Shown in pieces: positions 54,392 to 64,000 of a stretch of DNA of 64,000 bases. Within the stretch, counting starts at the first letter, position 1; each line of letters starts with the position of its first letter. The notes under the pieces are model-generated. The model was not told the origin of the DNA and did not search any database. It saw only the letters and a list, made by a program, of their open reading frames with translations. The DNA is from Salinicoccus sediminis. GTDB lineage: Bacteria > Bacillota > Bacilli > Staphylococcales > Salinicoccaceae. The position numbers were made by a program, and so were the translations under genes. Location of the stretch: assembly GCF_000986795.1 (NCBI RefSeq), contig NZ_LAYZ01000003.1, forward strand, positions 97,683 to 161,682, written 5' to 3'.

Positions 54392-55606
54392 ATGGATACA
54401 CTATTATTATTTCTTTGTACTTTGCTCGTTTGGCTGATGACGCCTGGTCTTGCCTTATTCTACGGGGGTCTGGTGCAATCCAAAAATGTGCTGAATACTT
54501 CTATGCACAGTATCGCTGCAATTGTCGTTGTAACGTTTACCTGGGTGACACTTGGTTTCTCCTTAAGCTTCGGAGGGAGCAATCTTTGGATTGGAGATTT
54601 ATCATTTATTGGATTAAAAAACGTGGGATTTGAAGCGAATCCAGCTTTTTCCGAGACTGTACCATTTGCTTTATATATGCTGTTTCAATTGACGTTTTGT
54701 ACGATTGCAGTTTCAATACTTACGGGCTCTGTGGCAGAACGTATGAAATTTTTACCATTTATCATTTTCATGGCCTTATGGGTGCTGCTGGTCTATAGTC
54801 CCGTCGCACACTGGGTATGGGGCGGCGGATGGATTCACTCTATCGGTGCAATAGATTTTGCGGGAGGAACGGTTGTTCATATATCTTCCGGTGTTTCAGG
54901 ACTTGTACTGGCATTGCTGCTGGGGTCCAGAAAGCCTGATTATAAAAAACCGCCGCATAATCTGGTGATTACGATGATTGGCGCAATTCTTGTGTGGTTC
55001 GGCTGGTTTGGATTTAATACGGGAAGCGCGCTTACATTCGATTCGATTGCGATGGCAGCTTTCGTTAACACAATACTGGCTTCAACTGCAGGTATTGCAG
55101 GCTGGGTAAGTGTTGAAATAATGGTGAAGGGAAAAATATCTTTGATCGGAACCTTGTCCGGCATGCTGGCGGGTCTGGTCGTCATTACACCGGCCGCCGG
55201 TTTTGTCTCATATTTTGGAGCTGTGGCACTCGGTATCATCGGCGGTGCCATTTGTTTCTTTGCCATCACAAAGCTGAAGGTTCTGCTTAATTATGATGAT
55301 GCACTGGATGCATTCGGGCTGCATGGCATCGGAGGGATTATCGGTGCAATCGGTACAGGAGTATTTCAGACAAGCGCAGTGAACCCGGGAATCACAGATG
55401 GTTTACTGTCCGGCGGCGGACTCATGCCGGTATTGGTCCAGATTATAGCCGTAACAGCCACAATACTCTTCAGTGCAATTATGACGTTCTGCATTGCCAA
55501 AGTCATCAGTATTTTCACAACGCTTCGTACAGACGATAAAGAAGAGCTGGAAGGACTGGACAATGCATTCCACGGAGAAAAGGCATATGAGTATTCAAAC
55601 TTATAA
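54392..55606 (+). CDS. amt: Ammonium transporter, Amt/Rh family
   Basis: ATG at 54392 with AAGGAGTGG upstream gives 404 residues. Eleven helices; the motifs TPGLALFYGGLVQSKN, WGGGWIHSIGAIDFAGGTVVH and the pore His regions HISSGVSGLVLALLLG and LHGIGGIIGAIGTGVF are all present. It conducts ammonium into the cell. No glnK-type PII gene is adjacent, unlike many operons. Backbone gene with its own terminator. Confidence 0.95.
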   Translation: MDTLLLFLCTLLVWLMTPGLALFYGGLVQSKNVLNTSMHSIAAIVVVTFTWVTLGFSLSFGGSNLWIGDLSFIGLKNVGFEANPAFSETVPFALYMLFQLTFCTIAVSILTGSVAERMKFLPFIIFMALWVLLVYSPVAHWVWGGGWIHSIGAIDFAGGTVVHISSGVSGLVLALLLGSRKPDYKKPPHNLVITMIGAILVWFGWFGFNTGSALTFDSIAMAAFVNTILASTAGIAGWVSVEIMVKGKISLIGTLSGMLAGLVVITPAAGFVSYFGAVALGIIGGAICFFAITKLKVLLNYDDALDAFGLHGIGGIIGAIGTGVFQTSAVNPGITDGLLSGGGLMPVLVQIIAVTATILFSAIMTFCIAKVISIFTTLRTDDKEELEGLDNAFHGEKAYEYSNL

Positions 55607-55613
55607 TAATGTT

Positions 55614-55648
55614 TAAAAAGCTGCTCAATCGAGCGGTTTTTTTATTTT
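55614..55648 (+). terminator. Terminator of amt
   Basis: AAAAAGCTGCTC / GAGCGGTTTTTTT stem around AATC. Confidence 0.8.
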
Positions 55649-55711
55649 ATGTTAAATTTTTTAACTCGGGTTAGTTTTAGTATACGTTACTTTTCACCAG
55701 GTTTGAAAGCC

Positions 55712-55740
55712 TTTACACGACTGTATAGACATGTTATAGT
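55712..55740 (+). promoter_or_regulatory. Promoter and TreR operator-like dyad of the trehalose operon
   Basis: -35 TTTACA (55712-55717), 17-nt spacer, -10 TATAGT (55735-55740). The dyad TGTATAGACA (55722-55731) inside the spacer resembles the TreR box TTGTATATACAA, a good place for repression. Confidence 0.6.
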
Positions 55741-55779
55741 TAAGGCGATAATATCCAAAATAGAAGGAGTGTGGAAAGA

Positions 55780-57231
55780 ATGGCGGTAAACCGTGACGAG
55801 GTCAAACAGATAATCGATGCAATCGGCGGCGAGGAGAACGTCAATGCGGCGACACACTGTGTTACACGGCTGCGCCTGGCTCTGGATGATGAATCCAAGG
55901 TGGACAAAGAGAAACTGGATTCCATCGATCTGGTCAAAGGCTCATTCGCAGCGAATAACCAGTTCCAGCTTGTTATCGGCCAGGGGACGGTCAACGAGGC
56001 ATTCAAGATTTTCGAAGAGGAGACGGGCAAAGGCGGGGGCTCGAAAGATGAGGTCAAAGCTGCTGCCGCCCAGAAGATGAACCCGCTTCAAAGGTTCATC
56101 AAGATGCTGGGGGATATATTCATCCCGATCCTGCCGGCCATCGTTACAGCAGGTCTCCTGCTCGGTCTGAACAACCTGCTTACGCTGGAGGGGCTTTTCT
56201 GGGAAGCTGACTCGGTGATTACACGCTTCCCTGGCATCGAAGGCATCGCGAGCATGATCAACTTCATTGCCGTGGCGCCGTTCATCTTCCTGCCGGTCCT
56301 CATCGGCTGGTCTGCGATGAAAGTGTTCGGGGGGAATCCACTGCTCGGTATCGCGCTTGGTGTGGCCCTATGTCACCCGGATCTCGCGAGTCAGTACGGG
56401 CTCTTCGACAGTGAAGCCGGGGAACTTGCGGAAATTCCCACGTGGAACGTATTCGGCCTGGAAATCCAGCAGCTGAACTACCAGGGGCAGGTACTGCCGG
56501 TGCTTGTGGCGACATGGGTGCTCGCGAAAGTTGAGCTGTTCCTGAACAAACGCGTACACGATATGTTCAAACTGCTCGTGGTTGCGCCTGTGGCACTTGT
56601 CGTTGTCGGCATCCTTACTTATACCATCATCGGCCCGGTTACGCTGTGGGGCAGTACGCTCATTACAGATGCAATCATCTGGCTGTTTGAAACTGCAGGC
56701 ATCCTGGGCGGAGCGGTATACGGTCTGTTCTATGCGCCGCTCGTAATCACAGGTATGCACCATATGTTCCTTGCGGTGGACCTGCAGCTCATCGGTACAA
56801 CAGGTTCCACATTCCTGTGGCCGATACTGGCGATTTCAAACATTGCACAGGGTTCTGCAGCATTCGGCGCATGGATGATCTACCGCAGCCAGAAAAAGAA
56901 AAAAGAAGAAGGTCTGGCAATGACTTCCGGTATTTCCGGCTGGCTGGGTGTCACTGAGCCGGCGATGTTCGGTGTGAACCTGCCGCTGAAATATCCGTTC
57001 CTGGCCGCAATCCTCACGACCTCTGTCGTGGGCGGTATTTTCGGGGCGAATATGCTGACGGCATACAGTGTCGGCGTCGGCGGTGTTCCGGGCGTCATCT
57101 CGATTACTGACGGCTTCTGGCTGCTGTTCTCGATCGGCATGCTGATTGCGATTGTGGTGCCTTTCCTGCTGACGCTTCTGTTCTCAAGATTTGCCAAGGA
57201 TAAAGCGAAAGACATGGTGGACGTAGACTAA
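55780..57231 (+). CDS. treP: PTS trehalose transporter EIIBC
   Basis: ATG at 55780 is used. The 483-residue protein has EIIB first, with the phosphorylated Cys in NAATHCVTRLRL (about residue 26), then a Gly/Lys/Ala linker and the ten-helix EIIC domain (FIPILPAIVTAGLLLGLNNL; TGMHHMFLAVDLQLIG; GVTEPAMFGVNLPLKY). It imports and phosphorylates trehalose to trehalose-6-phosphate. An EIIA domain is absent, so the glucose EIIA is probably used. First gene of treP-treC-treR. Confidence 0.93.
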   Translation: MAVNRDEVKQIIDAIGGEENVNAATHCVTRLRLALDDESKVDKEKLDSIDLVKGSFAANNQFQLVIGQGTVNEAFKIFEEETGKGGGSKDEVKAAAAQKMNPLQRFIKMLGDIFIPILPAIVTAGLLLGLNNLLTLEGLFWEADSVITRFPGIEGIASMINFIAVAPFIFLPVLIGWSAMKVFGGNPLLGIALGVALCHPDLASQYGLFDSEAGELAEIPTWNVFGLEIQQLNYQGQVLPVLVATWVLAKVELFLNKRVHDMFKLLVVAPVALVVVGILTYTIIGPVTLWGSTLITDAIIWLFETAGILGGAVYGLFYAPLVITGMHHMFLAVDLQLIGTTGSTFLWPILAISNIAQGSAAFGAWMIYRSQKKKKEEGLAMTSGISGWLGVTEPAMFGVNLPLKYPFLAAILTTSVVGGIFGANMLTAYSVGVGGVPGVISITDGFWLLFSIGMLIAIVVPFLLTLLFSRFAKDKAKDMVDVD

Positions 57232-57252
57232 CTATATGAAGGAGTTTTTATA

Positions 57253-58896
57253 TTGGCATCCAATGACTGGAGAAAATCAGTTGTTTATCAGATCTATCCG
57301 AAATCTTTCAATGATACGACCGGAAGCGGAGAAGGAGATATTCCAGGCATCATAGAAAAGCTGGATTATTTCAAGACGCTGGGTGTCGATTATATATGGC
57401 TGACGCCTGTCTATAAGTCTCCGATGAATGATAATGGCTATGATATCAGCGACTATTATGAAGTGAATCCGCAATTCGGTACGAAGGCGGATCTGGAAAA
57501 TCTGCTGGAGGCGGCACACGCCCGCGGACTCAAAGTGATGATGGACATCGTCATCAACCATACGTCGACATCCCACAACTGGTTTGTCGAATCCAGAAAA
57601 TCCAAAGACAATCCATACCGTGATTACTATATATGGAAAGACGGGAAGGACAATGCGCCGCCGACCAACTGGGAATCCAAGTTCGGCGGCAATGCATGGA
57701 CCTACGACAGTGCGACCAGGCAGTATTACCTGCGTCTTTTCGATGTTTCCCAGGCAGATCTGAATTGGGAGAATGAAAACCTCCGCCGGGAAATCTATGA
57801 GATGGTCAACTACTGGATAGATTTCGGGGTGGACGGGTTCCGTTTCGATGTCGTCAATCTCATTTCAAAAGGGGCATTCGAGGATTCCGACGGTCCCGGC
57901 AAGGAATTCTACACTGACGGTCCGAAAGTCCACGAATATCTCAACGAACTCAACCGCAATACTTTCGGGGACAAAGAGATCATGACCGTGGGGGAAATGT
58001 CCTCCACGACAATTGAACACTGTCTCAAATATACAAATCCTGAGCGCAATGAGCTGAATTCGGTGTTCAACTTCCATCACCTCAAAGTCGACTATCCCGG
58101 CGGAGAGAAATGGACGTTTGCGGATTTCGACTTCATTGAACTGAAACGCATCCTGATGGACTGGCAGGTCGCGATGGATGAAGGCGGCGGATGGAACGCA
58201 ATATTCTGGTGCAACCACGACCAGCCGCGCATCGTTTCCAGGTTCGGCAGCGATGATACAGAGGAGAACCGTGTGAGGAGCGGCAAGATGCTGGCGATTG
58301 CCCTCCATGGTCTGAAGGGCACCCCTTATATCTACCAGGGTGAGGAGATTGGAATGACCAACCCTAAATTCACACGGATCGACCAGTACAGGGATGTTGA
58401 AAGCCTGAATGCATACAGCGAACTGAAAGAAGAGGGCATGGATAATGCCCGCGTGCTGGAGATCCTCGGCACGAAATCACGGGACAACGGCAGGAGTCCG
58501 ATGCAGTGGAACAAAGACCGCCATGCCGGATTCACATCGGGTGAGCCATGGATGGATATCGCTGAAAACTACGGGAACATCAACGTCGAATCAGCGCTTG
58601 AAGACAAAGACTCCATATTCTACACGTATCAGAAACTGATCAGCCTGCGCCATGAAATGGACCACTTCACATACGGCAGTGTTGTACCGCATCTCATGAA
58701 AGACAATGCGCTGTTCGCATACGAACGTGTATATAATGGAGAAACGATAACGGTGATCGCGAATTTCAGGGAGGAAACAATTCCGTACCCGGACGGACTG
58801 GATACGACGGGCGCCACCCTCATTTCAAACTATGGTGACAGAGCCGGGGAACTCAGGCCTTTTGAAGCACTGATGCTGCATGGACAAACGAAGTGA
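57253..58896 (+). CDS. treC: Trehalose-6-phosphate hydrolase, GH13
   Basis: TTG at 57253 follows GAAGGAG. The 547-residue alpha-phosphotrehalase begins WRKSVVYQIYPKSFNDTTGS and has GH13 motifs MDIVINHTS, DGFRFDVVNLI (nucleophile Asp), IMTVGEMSST (acid Glu) and WCNHDQPRIVSRFG. It splits trehalose-6-phosphate to glucose and glucose-6-phosphate. It follows treP after 21 bases. Confidence 0.95.
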   Translation: MASNDWRKSVVYQIYPKSFNDTTGSGEGDIPGIIEKLDYFKTLGVDYIWLTPVYKSPMNDNGYDISDYYEVNPQFGTKADLENLLEAAHARGLKVMMDIVINHTSTSHNWFVESRKSKDNPYRDYYIWKDGKDNAPPTNWESKFGGNAWTYDSATRQYYLRLFDVSQADLNWENENLRREIYEMVNYWIDFGVDGFRFDVVNLISKGAFEDSDGPGKEFYTDGPKVHEYLNELNRNTFGDKEIMTVGEMSSTTIEHCLKYTNPERNELNSVFNFHHLKVDYPGGEKWTFADFDFIELKRILMDWQVAMDEGGGWNAIFWCNHDQPRIVSRFGSDDTEENRVRSGKMLAIALHGLKGTPYIYQGEEIGMTNPKFTRIDQYRDVESLNAYSELKEEGMDNARVLEILGTKSRDNGRSPMQWNKDRHAGFTSGEPWMDIAENYGNINVESALEDKDSIFYTYQKLISLRHEMDHFTYGSVVPHLMKDNALFAYERVYNGETITVIANFREETIPYPDGLDTTGATLISNYGDRAGELRPFEALMLHGQTK

Positions 58897-58953
58897 ACAG
58901 ATGTATCATAGGCTGTGATTTCAATAATGCCGGAAAGTGACAGGGTGAGCGAC

Positions 58954-59682
58954 ATGAGTTTGAACAAATACAACCAGATTTACCGCGAAATATCCAATGA
59001 CATTCAAGAAGGCAGATATGAAAAGGACGATGTACTGCCATCTGAACATCGTCTGGTTGAAACGTTTGATGTTTCCAGGGAAACAGTGAGGAAAGCCCTG
59101 AATCTTCTCCAGGAAAACGGCTTCATCCAAAAGATGAAAGGCAAGGGCTCTGTCGTCATATACGATTCTTCAATGGATTTTACAGTTTCCCATCTGACAA
59201 GCTTCAAAGAGATCCAGCAGCTGAAAACGAAGCGGTATACGACTTTGGCAGTGGAGCTTGAACAGTATCCGGCCGAACAGTTTCCGCACGTGATGCAGGC
59301 TCTGGGGCTTTCGCCGGAAGACCGGGTCTGGCAGCTGATACGGCAGAGAAAGCATGAGGGGCAGACCCACATTGTCGATAGGGATTATTTCACCGTGGAG
59401 ATGTTCCCCGGTCTCAGCACTAAGATTGCAGAAGACTCGATCTATGAATATATAGAGAAAAAACTGGGTTTGACGATTGCTTATTCCCACAAGGAGATCA
59501 CATTCGATGCCATGACGGACGAGGAGACTGAGCTTTTTGATCACAGCGGACCGCCGTATGTGGCAACAGTCCGCTCCGTCGTGCATCTGAATGACGCAAG
59601 GCCGTTCCAGTACAATATATCCAAACATCTTGCGAGTGAGTTCAAATTCGTGGAATTTTCAAGACGCTTCCACGGGGAGTGA
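58954..59682 (+). CDS. treR: GntR/HutC-family trehalose operon repressor
   Basis: ATG at 58954 follows AGGGTGAG. The 242-residue protein has a GntR winged HTH (YREISNDIQEGRYEKDDVLP; VSRETVRKALNLLQENGFI) and a UTRA ligand domain (RQRKHEGQTHIVDRDYF). It represses the tre genes until trehalose-6-phosphate binds. Last gene of the operon; no terminator is seen before the SRP RNA apart from its own end region. Confidence 0.9.
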   Translation: MSLNKYNQIYREISNDIQEGRYEKDDVLPSEHRLVETFDVSRETVRKALNLLQENGFIQKMKGKGSVVIYDSSMDFTVSHLTSFKEIQQLKTKRYTTLAVELEQYPAEQFPHVMQALGLSPEDRVWQLIRQRKHEGQTHIVDRDYFTVEMFPGLSTKIAEDSIYEYIEKKLGLTIAYSHKEITFDAMTDEETELFDHSGPPYVATVRSVVHLNDARPFQYNISKHLASEFKFVEFSRRFHGE

Positions 59683-59723
59683 TAATTTCACTTGCATTGG
59701 AGTTTTGATTTTGGTATGATTTA

Positions 59724-59998
59724 GTGTGCCGTGCTAAGTGGGGAGGTAGCGGTGCCCTGTACCTGCAATCCGCTCCAGCAGGACTGAATTCCGTTTCCGA
59801 GGACATTCGGTGTGAGGACTGCCTCAAACTCACCGGTGTTGAGATTCCGGTCCTATGCAATAGAACGTCATGAACCATGTCAGGTCCGGAAGGAAGCAGC
59901 ATTAAGTGGCCCATTCTATGTGCCGTAGGGCAGCCGGAGTTGAGCTGGTGGTTTGAGTAACGCTTGTGCCGGGTGTTCAAAGAAACGGTGCACGGTTT
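59724..59998 (+). ncRNA. ffs: Signal recognition particle RNA, large Bacillus type
   Basis: GTGCCGTGCTAAGTGGGGAGGTAGCGG near the start, the helix 8 core GTCAGGTCCGGAAGGAAGCAGC with its GGAA tetraloop, and GAGTAACGCTTG...GGTGCACGG at the end match the long scRNA of Bacillus and staphylococci. About 270 nt. It lies between treR and dnaX, a common position in the order. Confidence 0.97.
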
Positions 59999-60004
59999 AC
60001 ATAT

Positions 60005-60040
60005 CGAATGACTGTATCTGATGATGCAGTCATTTTTTAT
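60005..60040 (+). terminator. Terminator of the SRP RNA
   Basis: AATGACTG / CAGTCATT stem, loop TATCTGATGATG, followed by TTTTTTAT. Confidence 0.88.
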
Positions 60041-60121
60041 TTGCCCTAAGTTATTAGGGGCAGAGTGTGACATGTGATATAATAATGGACAGAAAATACT
60101 AAATTACGGAGGTGCTGTTGA

Positions 60122-61765
60122 ATGGAATATCAGGCTTTGTACCGGGCTTTCAGGCCGCAGACATTCCAGGATGTCGTCGGACAGAAGCACGTGACCAAAA
60201 CATTGCGCAATGCCATCATCAGGGATAAGGAATCGCATGCCTATCTGTTCAACGGCCCCCGCGGGACCGGCAAGACGAGCATTGCAAAAATATTTGCGAA
60301 AGCCCTCAACTGCCGCTTTGGTTCCGAGGGCGAGCCCTGCAATGAATGCGACATCTGCATGAGCATTACCGACGGTTCTGCCAATGATGTGATAGAGATC
60401 GACGCCGCCAGCAACAACGGCGTCGATGAAATCAGGAATATAAGGGAAAAGGTCAAATATGCACCTTCTGAAGCTAGATATAAAGTATACATCATCGATG
60501 AAGTGCATATGCTGACGACCGGCGCATTCAACGCGCTGCTGAAAACATTGGAGGAGCCGCCGGGCCATGCTGTCTTCATCCTGGCAACGACGGAACCGCA
60601 TAAAATACCGGCGACGATCATTTCGAGATGTCAGCGCTTTGATTTCAAGGCGATTGAAATCGGTGAGATCATCGGTCGGCTGAAATACGTCGCCGATGCG
60701 GAATCCCTGGAATATGAAGATGAGGCAATCAATTATATTGCACGTACATCAGAAGGCGGGATGCGCGATGCCCTCAGCATCATGGACCAGGTCATCGCAT
60801 ACAGCAGCGACCTGATCACGCTCGATGACGCTGTAATGATTACCGGTGGCATAAAATCCGAGGAGCTGAATGACTGGCTCAAATTGATAGAACAGAAGGA
60901 TTCCAGGGAAGCTTTTATCACCTATCACCGGTTCATCGATGAAGGGAAGGACCCCACCCGTCTGATCCATGAGCTTGTCTACTATATAAGGGACATCATC
61001 CTGATGAAGCATTCGGGAGAAGCGGATGAAGACCTCGCATTCTACCATACCGAGGATAAAGTGCTTTATGAAATGATAGATGTCCTGAATGATGCCATGG
61101 TAATGATGCGGTTTTCTGTAAATACGAGCGTCCACCTCGAAGTGGTCATCGTGAAGCTGATACAGGTGCTCAACAGGAATGACCAGGCGGTTCAGGTGCA
61201 GGACGTCGACCTGTCGCACATCGAACAGAAGCTGACTGAACTTGAACGCCGCCTGGCCAGCCAGCCGCAGACGAATGCGGCGCCGGTGCAGGAGAAGGCG
61301 CAGACGAGAAACGCCTCTTCGAAAGGGTTCTCCCTGCGTCAGATAGAGAAAGTGCTCGACCATGCCAACAAGGAAGACCTTGTGAAACTGAAGGATGCCT
61401 GGCCGAAAGTCTACCAGCATGTTGAAGAGAAAGGCTATCATTCACTCAGATCCCTGATCAAGGATTCGGAACCGGTGGCAGCAAGCGACACGCATGTGCT
61501 GCTCAAGTTCCAAAGTGATCTGCACAGCGACCTGATCAATAAGGACGAGAAGAAGCGGGAAGAGCTGGAAACACTCATTCCTACCATTATAGACAAAACG
61601 GTCAAAGTGGTCGGGGTGCCGGATTCCAGCTGGCTGCAGGTCCGGCATGACTATATCCAGGAGAAAAAGGCCGGCAAGGAAAAGAAGGACACTTCCAATG
61701 AAAAGAAGCCGTCCGATGTCGCCAAAGAGATATTCGGCAATGATATAGTAGAAACGCGGTCGTAA
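60122..61765 (+). CDS. dnaX: DNA polymerase III subunits gamma and tau
   Basis: ATG follows GGAGGTGCTG. The 547-residue clamp loader subunit has RFRPQTFQDVVG-type start (RAFRPQTFQDVVGQKHVTKT), Walker A NGPRGTGKTSIAK, the zinc module with CNECDIC, DEVHML, and sensor NALLKTLEEPPGH. Domains III-V follow. It loads the sliding clamp in the replisome. It heads dnaX-ybaB-recR. No obvious slippery frameshift site for a short gamma form is seen. Confidence 0.96.
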   Translation: MEYQALYRAFRPQTFQDVVGQKHVTKTLRNAIIRDKESHAYLFNGPRGTGKTSIAKIFAKALNCRFGSEGEPCNECDICMSITDGSANDVIEIDAASNNGVDEIRNIREKVKYAPSEARYKVYIIDEVHMLTTGAFNALLKTLEEPPGHAVFILATTEPHKIPATIISRCQRFDFKAIEIGEIIGRLKYVADAESLEYEDEAINYIARTSEGGMRDALSIMDQVIAYSSDLITLDDAVMITGGIKSEELNDWLKLIEQKDSREAFITYHRFIDEGKDPTRLIHELVYYIRDIILMKHSGEADEDLAFYHTEDKVLYEMIDVLNDAMVMMRFSVNTSVHLEVVIVKLIQVLNRNDQAVQVQDVDLSHIEQKLTELERRLASQPQTNAAPVQEKAQTRNASSKGFSLRQIEKVLDHANKEDLVKLKDAWPKVYQHVEEKGYHSLRSLIKDSEPVAASDTHVLLKFQSDLHSDLINKDEKKREELETLIPTIIDKTVKVVGVPDSSWLQVRHDYIQEKKAGKEKKDTSNEKKPSDVAKEIFGNDIVETRS

Positions 61766-61839
61766 TCGGTTTATTAAACCAGTTATTTCATATATAATAT
61801 ATAGATGATAATTCTAAACACATTTGGAGGAGAATATAT

Positions 61840-62163
61840 ATGCGCGGCGGAATGAACAATATGCAGGGCATGATGAAACAGATGCAGAAAATGCAGAAGA
61901 AGATGCAGGAGGAGCAGGAGAAGCTCAAAGACGAAAAAGTTGAAGGTACAGCCGGCGGCGGTATGGTCAAAGTGACGGTATCCGGCCATAAGGAAGTCGT
62001 CGATGTGGAAATCTCCGAAGAAGTAGTCGATCCGGATGATATCGAAATGCTGCAGGACCTGATCATTGCTGCAACAAACGAAGCGATGACGAAAGCGGAT
62101 GAGCTCACAAGTGAGCGTCTGGGCAAGCACACTAAAGGCATGAACATCCCAGGTATGATGTAA
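61840..62163 (+). CDS. ybaB: YbaB/EbfC nucleoid-associated protein
   Basis: ATG follows TTTGGAGGAG. The 107-residue protein opens with [20 protein letters not shown], then a helical coil and the conserved [20 protein letters not shown]. It binds DNA as a tweezer-like dimer. Two bases separate it from recR, so they are likely cotranslated. Confidence 0.95.
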   Translation: MRGGMNNMQGMMKQMQKMQKKMQEEQEKLKDEKVEGTAGGGMVKVTVSGHKEVVDVEISEEVVDPDDIEMLQDLIIAATNEAMTKADELTSERLGKHTKGMNIPGMM

Positions 62164-62164
62164 T

Positions 62165-62761
62165 ATGCATTATCCAGAACCAATATCCAAGCTGATTGAC
62201 AGCTTCATGAAACTGCCGGGTATCGGGCCGAAGACAGCCCAGCGCCTGGCATTTTATGTTCTTAATATGAAGGAAGACGATGTCGTCAACTTCTCGAGGA
62301 GCCTCATGGAGGTGAAGCGGGACCTTCAATTCTGTTCAGTCTGCGGACATATCACGGATATAGACCCCTGTTATATATGCAGCGATAAGAACAGGGACCG
62401 GAGTGTCATCTGTGTTGTCCAGGATACAAAAGATGTCATTGCCATGGAAAAGATGCGGGAGTATAAAGGGCTGTATCATGTACTGCACGGTGCCATCAGC
62501 CCGATGGACGGGATCGGCCCGGAGGATATCAATGTAGCATCATTGATAGAACGTCTGAAGGATGATGAAGTGAAAGAGATCATCCTGGCCACCAATCCGA
62601 ATATCGAAGGTGAATCGACAGCGATGTATATTTCGAGACTTGTCAAACCGATCGGTATAAAATCGACCCGGCTTGCCAGCGGCCTTCCGGTAGGTGGCGA
62701 TCTGGAATATGCAGATGAAGTCACCCTGTCCAAGGCGATAGAACACCGGACCGAACTGTAG
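62165..62761 (+). CDS. recR: Recombination protein RecR
   Basis: The 198-residue protein has the HhH region [20 protein letters not shown], a Cys4 zinc finger ([17 protein letters not shown]) and a TOPRIM domain ([27 protein letters not shown]). With RecO/RecF it loads RecA at gaps. It is the last gene of the operon, before a strong terminator and the rRNA promoters. Confidence 0.96.
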   Translation: MHYPEPISKLIDSFMKLPGIGPKTAQRLAFYVLNMKEDDVVNFSRSLMEVKRDLQFCSVCGHITDIDPCYICSDKNRDRSVICVVQDTKDVIAMEKMREYKGLYHVLHGAISPMDGIGPEDINVASLIERLKDDEVKEIILATNPNIEGESTAMYISRLVKPIGIKSTRLASGLPVGGDLEYADEVTLSKAIEHRTEL

Positions 62762-62776
62762 AGTGTCATTTATGAA

Positions 62777-62818
62777 AGAGCCGGGCGGCTATTTTCATCC
62801 TTCGCCGCCCGGCTCTTC
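62777..62818 (+). terminator. Terminator after recR
   Basis: GAGCCGGGCGGC / GCCGCCCGGCTC perfect 12-bp stem, loop about 14 nt; few T follow. Very strong hairpin. Confidence 0.85.
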
Positions 62819-63033
62819 AATTTAAAAAATATCAAAAAAGATGTTATAAAAACTGATGAGAGGGTATAAATACACTATCCCGTTTTTGTGAATCCGGCTC
62901 AAAAAGCTGTTAACTGCTGGTGATGACAAGCGGATCGAATATGATGAAAAGCCTTGAACCCTTGCCATATAAGGATTTCTCAAAGGCAGCGTAAAATTAA
63001 ACAGTAAAAAGCAAAACTTTTTTTGCAAAAGGG
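62819..63033 (+). other. Spacer before the rRNA promoters
   Basis: AT-rich, contains AAACTTTTTTTGCAAAAG near 63014, typical UP-element-like A/T tracts. No gene is seen. Confidence 0.4.
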
Positions 63034-63165
63034 TTGCGCAAATCGAACAAACCCTGTATAGTAATATCTTGTCGGACGAAATAAAGCACCGACACAACAA
63101 ATGTTACTGGAAGCATTAAGAAATGTAAAAAAGGTGTTGCATCTGATTTTCATTCATGCTATACT
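63034..63165 (+). promoter_or_regulatory. Tandem rRNA promoters P1 and P2
   Basis: P1: TTGCGC (63034-63039), 17-nt spacer, TATAGT (63057-63062). P2: TTGCAT (63137-63142), 17-nt spacer, TATACT (63160-63165). Two strong sigma-A promoters about 103 bp apart are standard for Firmicutes rrn operons. Confidence 0.85.
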
Positions 63166-63328
63166 AGTAAAGCAGTCAAAAAGAGAACATTGAAAACTGA
63201 ATGACAATATGTCAACGTTTAATTCCGAGAAAGCGACACACATCGTGTGTCACAGATTGAGGCGGACAATACAAACGCAGGCGATACTGAATACAGTATC
63301 GAGACGAGCTCAAGATGGGCTTTCCAAT

Positions 63329-64000
<672 letters not shown>

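Noticed and set aside
60122..61765. Programmed frameshift in dnaX
   Set aside because: No A6G-type slippery heptamer with a following hairpin was seen in the expected region; the gene reads through to full tau length.

Overview
The window looks like chromosome from a low-to-mid GC Gram-positive coccus of the Staphylococcaceae, most likely a Salinicoccus/Jeotgalicoccus-type halotolerant species. The basis is a Firmicutes 16S 5' end, a large Bacillus-type SRP RNA, sigma-B style promoters before YflT-domain stress genes, a BCCT betaine transporter, the dnaX-ybaB-recR-16S order, and strong AGGAGG ribosome sites. The genus is an inference from partial 16S and gene content.

The backbone holds rocA, a VOC protein, YflT stress proteins, guaBA behind a guanine-type purine riboswitch, purC, a SNF2 helicase, a BCCT transporter, queT behind a preQ1-I riboswitch, a paiA/paiB pair with paiB frameshifted, an Amt ammonium transporter, the trehalose operon treP-treC-treR, SRP RNA, dnaX-ybaB-recR, and tandem rRNA promoters leading into 16S, which runs off the right edge.

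Two large insertions break the backbone. Element 1 (left edge to about 15.3 kb) is AT-rich and phage-derived. It has an integrase running off the left edge, a divergent repressor/Cro switch, a replication module (DnaD-like, G39P-like loader, DnaB helicase), a RinA-like late regulator, and a divergent HK97 prohead-protease-like protein that seems to lack its catalytic residues. No terminase, portal, capsid or tail gene follows. The last 6 kb is accessory cargo: an unfamiliar soluble plus four-TM pair, a membrane coiled-coil protein, and a three-gene HTH / ImmA-IrrE protease / PIN-like set. Two of these cargo operons start with similar short leader RNAs that begin GUGUAG, form an immediate terminator hairpin, and can pair their 5' end with sequence beyond the hairpin. 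This is the most unusual regulatory signal I see.

Element 2 (about 23.44-41.13 kb) sits exactly in the 3' end of guaA, bounded by a 16-nt near-perfect direct repeat (15/16) and by AGGGCAAATA arm-like motifs. It has no tyrosine integrase, so it resembles a cis-mobilizable, integrase-less island. It carries a type III methylase fragment, an OLD-like ATPase-TOPRIM gene with an apparent ATT start, a plasmid-type serine resolvase, a cytochrome c maturation set (resABC, Sco, ccdA), cadmium/zinc resistance (cadC-cadA-cadD, czcD, czrA), copC-copD, and two orphan antitoxin-like small RNAs. The island supplies a replacement terminator for guaA; the probable original guaA terminator survives just beyond the right repeat. 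An IS30-family copy with an in-frame stop and a Nudix gene lie between the island and purC.
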